Shown here in pieces: positions 7,113 through 13,344 of a DNA stretch of 19,461 nucleotides. Within the stretch, counting starts at the first letter, position 1. Each line of letters opens with the position of its first letter. The DNA is taken from contig JAASTF010000028.1 in NCBI GenBank assembly GCA_021767525.1, positions 1-19,461 of the forward strand, read 5' to 3'. The position numbers and the translations under genes were made by a program. The notes below the pieces were generated by a model, which was given only the letters and a program-made list of their open reading frames with translations, did no database searches and was not told where the DNA came from. This stretch comes from Paracoccaceae bacterium (lineage in GTDB: Bacteria > Pseudomonadota > Alphaproteobacteria > Rhodobacterales > Rhodobacteraceae).

Positions 7113-7828
7113 CCGCCCCGCAGATCGATCACATCGGGTGCGAAGGGCGCGACATCCTTCATCTGCTGGAGCCCGACGATGAAGCCCTGGATATCCGACG
7201 GATCCAGGTGATCGAGCTGCCAGGGCGCAAAGCGCCACCATTTCAGCCGCAACAGCGGGGTGACGAATTGCGGCGCCACGCGCCATTTGCGGATCTGCGC
7301 GGGGTTGCCCGCCACCACCGCATAGGGCGGCACATCCTTGGTGACCACGGCATTGGCCGCCACGATCGCCCCGTCGCCGATGGTGACGCCCGCCGCGACA
7401 TAGGCGCCATGCCCGATCCAGACATCGTTGCCGATCGTGGTGATACGCGCCTTGGTGGCCGGGCCCTGGAATTCGAACTTGTAGCGGTGATAGTCCTCGG
7501 CGCCTTCGAATCCGCCACCCAGATCGAAAAGCCGATCGCCCAGATAAAAGGCCGGGCTGGTCGACACCCAGGTGGTGGGATGGTTCTGGCGGCCAATCTG
7601 CACATCCTCACCGAAAGAGCAGTAGCGTCCGATCTTTGCGCCAAAGCAATAGCCCGAAACCTGGTAGGAAAACGCCCCCAGCTCGATCAGGAAATCATAT
7701 TGCGTCCATTTCAGGCTGGCGGGCGCCTCGATCACCGTGTGCCTGGGCAGGCTGACCTTGCCGCCGGGCCGGTTCAGCACTTCGACGCCACGCGCCTTCA
7801 GCCAGGATATCGACACCGTTTCGCTCAT
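7109..7828 (-). CDS. CatB/Vat-like hexapeptide acyltransferase (left-handed beta-helix)
   Basis: A 239-residue acyltransferase of the xenobiotic/glycan acetyltransferase class, which moves acetyl from acetyl-CoA to a hydroxyl. ATG 7828 is preferred over the GTG at 7831; both overlap the stop of the glycosyltransferase gene, and GAGG lies 4 bases before the ATG. Hexapeptide repeats are seen at about 59-80 (YCFGAKIGRYCSFGEDVQIG) and 130-165 (TTIGNDVWIGHGAYVAAGVT, then IGDGAIVAANAVVTKDVPPY), ending in the typical VVAGNPAQI. His83 in RQNHP is in the position of the catalytic His of CatB/Vat enzymes. The operon context (glycosyltransferase before, sulfotransferase after) points to sugar O-acetylation rather than drug resistance. 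Confidence 0.9.
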   Translation of the reverse strand: MSETVSISWLKARGVEVLNRPGGKVSLPRHTVIEAPASLKWTQYDFLIELGAFSYQVSGYCFGAKIGRYCSFGEDVQIGRQNHPTTWVSTSPAFYLGDRLFDLGGGFEGAEDYHRYKFEFQGPATKARITTIGNDVWIGHGAYVAAGVTIGDGAIVAANAVVTKDVPPYAVVAGNPAQIRKWRVAPQFVTPLLRLKWWRFAPWQLDHLDPSDIQGFIVGLQQMKDVAPFAPDVIDLRGG

Positions 7829-10341
7829 CACGCCTCTTCCTGCGCGGGAAGGGCCCGCGCCATGTGCTCGCGCACGGTTTGCGCCAGATCGGCCCCGAGG
7901 TCAAAGGGCATCTCGATACCGTTTTCCGCCGCGCGCACCGCTGCGCCCTGCGCGCCCAGCCCGAAGGCCAGCACCGGCAGGCCGGTGGCCAGCGCCTCGT
8001 GCGCGGTGAAACAGAAGGTCTCGGGCCAGACCGAGGGAATCAGCCAATGGGTGATGCCATAGCGGCGCACCAGGTTGGGCAGATCCGCCACCCGGTAACT
8101 GCCATGCACGGTGATCGTGTCGGGCAGGGCAAAGGCCGGATCGATATTGCCGACCAGCACCAGCGCGGGCCCGGCGCCATCGCGCGCGCGCGCCTGGGCC
8201 AGACGCTGCACCACGGCCGCGCCTTTCTGCTGGCCGATATTGCCCAGCACCGCCAGCACCGGGGGCGCCTCGGGGCCAGGCGCGGGCAGGCGCGGCACCG
8301 CGCGCGGCAGGCGGTGCGGGCGCAGCACGATACGCCCGGCAAGATCGGGCCAGACCGCGGCGACCTGATCGGCGCTGTCCTGGGAAAAGACCACCAGATC
8401 GGCCCGCGCGGCAAGGCCCGCCCAGGCTGCCTGCCAGTCGGCCAGCGTCACCACCGTCCCGTCGGGGCGGCGAATGGCATGGGCGGGGTCGTCACGCGGC
8501 GGCACCACCGGCCCGCGATACCCGCCATCGCTGTCGAGCAGCGTGTAAGACGGCGACAGCGGGAAATAATCGTGAAACAGCATCTCGGCACTGTCGCCCG
8601 GCTGCATCAGCGCCTGAAGAAACGCCGGGATCTCGACCGGATCGGGATCGCCCACGCCGCAGGAATAGACAAGGTGACGCCGAGGCAGAACCGCCAGCAG
8701 ACGGGCAATGTGATCGGCCTGCTCGCTATGGGCTATCATCCGGCCGTGCGGGGTGACCAGCTCCAGCCGCCAGCGATACGCGCTGCCCACCCGCAGGATG
8801 GCCGAGGGCCGGCCCGCCTCGAGATCCTCGGCGATGCGATTTTCCAGCCAGTGATCGGCGCCGCCGCCCATCGCATGAGCAAGGTAGACCGGCACCGCGC
8901 GCCCGGGCTCCAGGCTGCCGGCCCAGGCCAGCCCCAGCGCCAGCCGCGCGGTAAGCCCGGGATCGGTGGCGATGAAATCCTGCACGCTCTGGTCATAGCC
9001 GGGATAGCGGCGGGCGACGATGTCGTTGTTGCGGGCGACCAGCGCACGCTTTTCGGCCGAGCCGAAGCTTTCGCCGCCGCGATGTTCCACGAACAGCCCC
9101 GGCAGGCCCAGGTGGCGTGCGCCCTGCGCCGCCAGCTTGCGGCACCAGTCGACCTCTTCGCCGTAGCCGCGCCCGAAAGCGGTGTCGAGCTCGGGCGCAC
9201 GGCGCAACCAGTCGCGCGCCATCGCCATGCAGAATCCCACGCCGGTAGGGGCGGACAGGGTGACATCCCCGGGGATGCGCCGCGCCACGGCATCGATCGC
9301 CGCGGCCTGGCCCGGGTTCAGAACCGTGCGGACGCAGATCGCCGGCACCGAGAATATCTCGGCATCGTTCGACATCGGCGTGACGCTGGCCACATCCGGA
9401 TCGGCCAGCGGCGCCGCCAGGCGGCCGGCCCAGGCCTCGGGCACCAGCGCGTCGGAATTCAGCAGCACCACCGGCCCGGTGGCCTCGTCATCTTCCAGCG
9501 CCCGCGCCAGCCCGCGATTGACCGAGCGGATAAAGCCCAGGTTGGCCGGATTCTCCAACAGCTCCACCTGCCCGGGGCGCGCTGCCGCCCAGTCGCGCAG
9601 AAAGGGGCGCACCCGCGCGTCGGTCGAGCCGTCCTCGATCACGATCAGCCGCCAGGGCAGATCGGTGTGCCGCTCGACCCGGGCCAGGCAATCCTGCAAC
9701 AGATCGAAGGCGTTGTAGACCGGCAGCACGATATCGATCCGGCTGCCCCCATCGGGGGCGGGGGCGGGCGCGTCGCCCGGCAGTTGCGCGGGGTCCAGCA
9801 CGCCCCCCGCCTGCGGCAGTCCCAGGCGCAGCCGGTCCTTGATGCGGGCACGGTGGGCAGGATCGCGGGTCAGCGCCCAGCCCAGCAGCGCTGGCAGCGC
9901 CAGGCCCAGGTCGCGCAGAAAGGCCAGCCGCAACCGGGCCCGGCTGCGCGCGGGCAGCGCCACGGGCAGGCTGACCGGATCGACCGGCACAGCGTCGGGC
10001 AACGGCGTCACCACCAGGCCCGGCGGATCGCTGTCGGCAAAGGTTTCCAGCGTGGCGGGCACCGACAGCTCGAATCCAAGCGTCGCGGGCAGGCCCAGGG
10101 CGCTGGCCACATCCTCGCGCCGCAGGCTGGGAGCGGTTTCCGCCTCGGCGCCCGCCAGCACCAGCCGCAGCCGCGCCGCGCGCGCCCAGCCCGTGACTTG
10201 CAGCCGCCCGCCCTGCAGCCGCAGCGCATCGACATAGCCCACGGTCTGGCCGTCACGGTCGGCGATCACCCGCCCGGGCAGGGTGATATCCATATGCGCG
10301 GCGGCATATCGGGCATGAAGGCTTCTGAGGCGCCGCAGCAT
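7828..10341 (-). CDS. large bidomain glycosyltransferase (GT2 plus C-terminal GT4-like domain)
   Basis: The product is 837 residues from ATG 10341, behind a GGAG; ATG 10389 (after TAAGG) and GTG 10407 are upstream alternatives, and the true start is uncertain. Residues 20-130 form a beta-rich module (VGYVDALRLQGGRLQVTGWA) found at the front of some Rhodobacterales glycosyltransferases. A GT2 GT-A domain covers about 200-480: DIVLPVYN, VIEDGST, NLGFIRSVNRGL, LLNSDALVP (metal/nucleotide-sugar Asp near 296), GYGEEVDWCRKL and VEHRGGESFG. The C-terminal third looks like a GT-B enzyme, with IPSVWPETFCFTAHEALATG near 767-786, where the usual E-x7-E is partly altered. It probably adds two sugars or works processively on a surface glycan at the inner membrane face. 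It is first in an operon with overlapping acyltransferase and sulfotransferase genes. Confidence 0.87.
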   Translation of the reverse strand: MLRRLRSLHARYAAAHMDITLPGRVIADRDGQTVGYVDALRLQGGRLQVTGWARAARLRLVLAGAEAETAPSLRREDVASALGLPATLGFELSVPATLETFADSDPPGLVVTPLPDAVPVDPVSLPVALPARSRARLRLAFLRDLGLALPALLGWALTRDPAHRARIKDRLRLGLPQAGGVLDPAQLPGDAPAPAPDGGSRIDIVLPVYNAFDLLQDCLARVERHTDLPWRLIVIEDGSTDARVRPFLRDWAAARPGQVELLENPANLGFIRSVNRGLARALEDDEATGPVVLLNSDALVPEAWAGRLAAPLADPDVASVTPMSNDAEIFSVPAICVRTVLNPGQAAAIDAVARRIPGDVTLSAPTGVGFCMAMARDWLRRAPELDTAFGRGYGEEVDWCRKLAAQGARHLGLPGLFVEHRGGESFGSAEKRALVARNNDIVARRYPGYDQSVQDFIATDPGLTARLALGLAWAGSLEPGRAVPVYLAHAMGGGADHWLENRIAEDLEAGRPSAILRVGSAYRWRLELVTPHGRMIAHSEQADHIARLLAVLPRRHLVYSCGVGDPDPVEIPAFLQALMQPGDSAEMLFHDYFPLSPSYTLLDSDGGYRGPVVPPRDDPAHAIRRPDGTVVTLADWQAAWAGLAARADLVVFSQDSADQVAAVWPDLAGRIVLRPHRLPRAVPRLPAPGPEAPPVLAVLGNIGQQKGAAVVQRLAQARARDGAGPALVLVGNIDPAFALPDTITVHGSYRVADLPNLVRRYGITHWLIPSVWPETFCFTAHEALATGLPVLAFGLGAQGAAVRAAENGIEMPFDLGADLAQTVREHMARALPAQEEA

Positions 10342-10515
10342 CGGCCATGTCTCCGGAAAAACAGTCCGGCGCGGGATATGCCCGCGCATCAAGCGCCTTA
10401 CCAGCACGCAGCGCGCCCTGTTGCAAGGGGAAACCCGGCCATGTCGGCCCGGCGGGCGGGCTTGCGCCGGGGCCGGGGGCGGGGTCTAAGGCGGGAAAGA
10501 ACAAGGGAGCACGCG
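10342..10515. promoter_or_regulatory. divergent promoter region with clustered G-tracts
   Basis: This 174-base gap separates the glycosyltransferase operon from the divergent acyltransferase gene. The plus strand carries six runs of three or more G at 10454-10456, 10458-10460, 10469-10472, 10475-10479, 10481-10484 and 10493-10495. A weak -10-like TCTAAG (10485-10490) with TTGCGC 17 bases upstream could serve the plus-strand gene; both boxes are poor matches. Confidence 0.35.
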
Positions 10516-11124
10516 ATGACGCTCGACATCACCGATACCGGCCGCGACAACCGCATCGAGATCGCGCCGGATGTCACCCGCACCGGCAACCTGCGTATCG
10601 TGATCGCGGGCGACGGCAACCGGCTGTCGATCGGCCCGGGCACGAAACTGGCCGCCGGGCTGATCGAGATCCGCAACAACAACGCGACGCTGAAGATCGG
10701 CGCAGGCTGCCTGGTATCGGGGCAGCTGCGCCTGCGCGCCGACGACACGCGACTGGAGATCGGCGACGCCACCACGATGATGGGCGCCCATATCACCCTG
10801 CATGAACGCGGCGCGATCCGCCTGGGGCGCGATTGCATGCTGTCGGGCAACATCCAGATGGACGTGTCGGATATGCATTCGATCCTCGATGCGGCCACCG
10901 GAAAGCGGATCAACCCGCCCGAGGATATCGAGATCGGCAACCATGTCTGGATCGCCCAGGGGGTGCAGATCCTGAAAGGCGCCCGGATCGGCGACGATTG
11001 TATCATCGGGGCGCGGGCGCTGGTGACGGGCGAGATCCCGGCCGGATCGCTGGCCGCGGGCGCCCCGGCCCGGGTGATGCGTTCGGGTGTGACCTGGGAC
11101 CGCCGCCGCCTGGCCTGGGACTGA
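10516..11124 (+). CDS. left-handed beta-helix acyltransferase of the capsule/EPS type
   Basis: A 202-residue protein from ATG 10516 with AAGGGAG (10503-10509) 6 bases upstream. The N-terminal half is a series of irregular beta-helix turns (NRIEIAPDVTRTGNLRIVIA, RLSIGPGTKLAAGLIEIRNN), and the C-terminal half has canonical hexapeptides: CMLSGNIQMDVSDMHSILDA, then EIGNHVWIAQGVQILKGARI and IIGARALVTGEIPAGSLAAG, ending APARVMR. The SDMHSILD...INPPEDIEIGNHVWI block is typical of acetyltransferases in capsule and exopolysaccharide clusters; its His is the likely catalytic base. It probably acetylates a sugar of the same glycan. It is convergent with the phosphatase gene, 12 bases apart. The reading frame stays open far upstream, but that part is antisense to the glycosyltransferase gene. 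Confidence 0.9.
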   Translation: MTLDITDTGRDNRIEIAPDVTRTGNLRIVIAGDGNRLSIGPGTKLAAGLIEIRNNNATLKIGAGCLVSGQLRLRADDTRLEIGDATTMMGAHITLHERGAIRLGRDCMLSGNIQMDVSDMHSILDAATGKRINPPEDIEIGNHVWIAQGVQILKGARIGDDCIIGARALVTGEIPAGSLAAGAPARVMRSGVTWDRRRLAWD

Positions 11125-11136
11125 CGGTCGGATCGC

Positions 11137-11889
11137 TCAGGCGGTCACAAAGCGGATATCGCCAGGCGCGATCAGCGCCGCGGTCAGCCGCCCGGTGGCA
11201 TAGGCGCCGGTATCGGTGGCCACAACGCCTGCCTCGGCACTGGGATCGGGCACGATGGTATGGCCATGCACCACCCAGGTGCCGTCGCCGCGCGGCACCC
11301 GGCCGAAATCGGGATGCCCCCATAACAGCGCCTGTTCGGGCTGCCCGGCGATCGGCAGGGCAGGGTCGGCGGCGGCATGCACCACCGCCACGTTGCCCGA
11401 TTGCCAGCAAAGCGGCAGATCGCGCAGCCAGCGCTCGCGCCGGGCCCCCAGGGCAGCCTCCAGCCGGTCGCGCAGATACAGCCAGTCATCCTCGGAGGCG
11501 CCGGCCGAGGGCGGCGCCAGCCGAAAGCTCGCCACCGTCTGCACGCCGCCGTATTTCATCCAGCGCGGCCCGGCGCGGCCCGGCGCATCCAGAAAATCCA
11601 GCATCATCCGCTCGTGATTGCCCATCAGACAGATCAGGCTGTCCGGCGCAGCCTCTTGCCGGGCCATCAGCCGGTCGATCACCCGGGCGCTGTCTTCGCC
11701 ACGGTCGACGTAGTCGCCGACGCAGACCAGGGTATGGGCGCCGGCCTCGTCCTCCAGCCGCTGCAGCAATCGCTCCAGCAGGCCATCGCTGCCGTGAATA
11801 TCGCCGATCACCGCCACTGGCCGGTCCGGGGCGGGCGGGGAATCGAAAACCGGGGGCTGGCGCCGCCCTTTGCGCAAGAATGAGAACAT
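11137..11889 (-). CDS. PPP-family metallophosphatase (serine/threonine, possibly dual-specificity)
   Basis: A 250-residue protein from ATG 11889; an in-frame ATG at 11952 and a longer frame exist but add sequence unlike the family, and no start has a good ribosome binding site. The phosphoesterase signatures are all present in order: GDIHG (29-33), GDYVDRG (58-64), GNHE (90-93), then VVHAAAD and VVHGHT. These supply the Asp, His and Asn ligands of a two-metal centre, so the enzyme should be active on phosphoproteins or small phosphate esters in the cytoplasm. A leaderless transcript is possible. It lies divergent to the polysaccharide export genes, one of which encodes a tyrosine kinase, so a role in reversing that phosphorylation is possible but unproven. 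Confidence 0.9.
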   Translation of the reverse strand: MFSFLRKGRRQPPVFDSPPAPDRPVAVIGDIHGSDGLLERLLQRLEDEAGAHTLVCVGDYVDRGEDSARVIDRLMARQEAAPDSLICLMGNHERMMLDFLDAPGRAGPRWMKYGGVQTVASFRLAPPSAGASEDDWLYLRDRLEAALGARRERWLRDLPLCWQSGNVAVVHAAADPALPIAGQPEQALLWGHPDFGRVPRGDGTWVVHGHTIVPDPSAEAGVVATDTGAYATGRLTAALIAPGDIRFVTA

Positions 11890-12143
11890 GCGCCACAGAT
11901 ATGGGCTTTTGTCGCGGTGGCCAAGCGGGGAGTGCGGCGAAAGCGGTTGCATTGGCGCGCCCCGGCTGAGATGAAACACAAGATTGCCGGACCCTGGGGG
12001 GATCGGCCGAAAAACGAACGTCCCGCGCGGGGGCACCCCCGCGCGAACTGGCTATGGCCGCCCTGGCGGAATTGTCCCGTCCCGCCTTATGGCGTAAGAC
12101 GACGGGGCGGGAAAACCGGGGTCATTGGGGGAAAACTGGGCGT
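11890..12143. promoter_or_regulatory. divergent intergenic region with strong palindromic hairpin
   Basis: This 254-base gap lies between the phosphatase and export lipoprotein genes. Its main landmark is a perfect 10-bp inverted repeat, CGCGCGGGGG (12024-12033) and CCCCCGCGCG (12036-12045), with only CA between. No T-run follows. No convincing promoter boxes were found by eye for either gene. Confidence 0.45.
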
Positions 12144-13304
12144 ATGACAGCCATTCGATTCGCCTTGCTGCTGGCGGCGGTCACCGGTCTGGCAGCCTGC
12201 GGAGGCGCCGGGCCTGATACCAACCGGATCGTCGGGGCGCCGGGTGCGCAGGCGGTGAACCAGAGCGGCACCGAGGATCAGTTCGTGCTGGTCGATACGG
12301 GGTTGAATTTCGCCGAGCGGCTGGCCGGCATCACCGTCGATGGCCATTGGCAGATGCCCGGCGGCGGGCCCGGCAGCTTCGTGATCGGGGTCAGCGACGT
12401 TCTGGACATCTCGATCGTGTCGAACAACGATGCAGGGTTCCTGGATTTCACCCAGTCGGCGGTGACGCCCATCGCCACCACCCCGCTGCCGCGCCAGGTG
12501 GTGGCCGAGGACGGCACGGTCGCGGTCCCGCTGCTGGGCCGGGTGCGGGCGCGCGGGCGCAGCGTGCAGGCGCTGGAAAGCCTGCTGACCGAGCAATTGT
12601 CCGAGGTGCTGGTGAACCCCACCGCCTTCGTGCAGATGGTCGAACGCCAAAGCGCCACAGTATCGGTGATCGGCGAGGGCATCACCAATCCCGGCACCTA
12701 TCCGATCAACCTGTCGGACCGCCGGCTGCTGGACATCGTGGGCCGCGCGGGCGGGCCCGCGGGCGCCGCCCAGGACATCATCGTGTCGCTGTCGCGCGGC
12801 GGCACGACCTATCGCGCGGTGCTGGCCGATGTCTACGGGCAGTCGCGGCTGAACCCCTATGTGCGCAAGGGCGATCTGATCTCGCTCGAACCGCGGCGGA
12901 CACGGGTGCAGGTGATGGGGGCCACCGGCTCCAACACCCTGGTCGAGCTGGACCAGGTCGAGGTCTCGCTGATCGACGTGCTGAGCGAGGCCGGCGGACT
13001 GAACAGCCCGCGCGCCAGCCTGAAGGGTGTCTTCGTCTATCGCCAGGCCCCGCCGGCCGAACTGCGCGCCCTGGGTGCCGACCTGTCGGAATTCGCGGGC
13101 CGCACCGCGGTCCCGACGATCTATCGCTTCGACATGACAGCGCCGACGGCCTTCTTCACCGCCAAGGCGTTCCGCATGCGCGATGACGACATCCTGTACG
13201 TGTCGGACAGCGCCAACGCCAAGCTGGCCAATTTCTTCGGCGCGGTGGGCTTTTTCGCACCGAACCCGTCGGTCTATGTTCAGGACGCAACGATCGACAA
13301 CTAG
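12144..13304 (+). CDS. polysaccharide export outer-membrane lipoprotein (Wza/OPX family)
   Basis: OPX proteins form the channel through which capsule or exopolysaccharide leaves the cell. The product is 386 residues from ATG 12144, chosen because it begins directly with a lipoprotein signal peptide (MTAIRFALLLAAVTGLAAC, lipobox LAAC, Cys19). The export (PES) domain follows at about 75-170 (FVIGVSDVLDISIV, then VVAEDGTVAVPLLGRVRARG and LTEQLSEVLVNPTAFVQM). Two SLBB-like segments follow (SVIGEGITNPGTYPINLSDR with LLDIVGRAGGP; then VQVMGATGSNTLVELDQVEV with VLSEAGGLN). The C-terminal part (RFDMTAPTAFFTAKAFRMRD with DILYVSDS) matches alphaproteobacterial members; no C-terminal membrane helix is obvious. 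The Wzc-like gene follows after 40 bases, so the two are surely one operon. Confidence 0.94.
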   Translation: MTAIRFALLLAAVTGLAACGGAGPDTNRIVGAPGAQAVNQSGTEDQFVLVDTGLNFAERLAGITVDGHWQMPGGGPGSFVIGVSDVLDISIVSNNDAGFLDFTQSAVTPIATTPLPRQVVAEDGTVAVPLLGRVRARGRSVQALESLLTEQLSEVLVNPTAFVQMVERQSATVSVIGEGITNPGTYPINLSDRRLLDIVGRAGGPAGAAQDIIVSLSRGGTTYRAVLADVYGQSRLNPYVRKGDLISLEPRRTRVQVMGATGSNTLVELDQVEVSLIDVLSEAGGLNSPRASLKGVFVYRQAPPAELRALGADLSEFAGRTAVPTIYRFDMTAPTAFFTAKAFRMRDDDILYVSDSANAKLANFFGAVGFFAPNPSVYVQDATIDN

Positions 13305-13344
13305 GCGCAGGGCCTGGGCCATAGGGCGAAACGGGAGTGACGAC

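Noticed and set aside
7109..7828. Chloramphenicol or streptogramin resistance acetyltransferase
   Set aside because: The fold and active-site His are shared with CatB/Vat, but the gene sits in an overlapping operon with a glycosyltransferase and a sulfotransferase, so glycan acylation is much likelier.
7864..10515. Very long plus-strand open frame (over 880 codons) running into the acyltransferase gene
   Set aside because: It is antisense to the glycosyltransferase gene, which has clear domains. The frame is open because of GC-rich third positions on the minus strand; its translation is low-complexity and Arg/Gln/His-rich. The real gene in this frame starts at 10516 with its own ribosome binding site.
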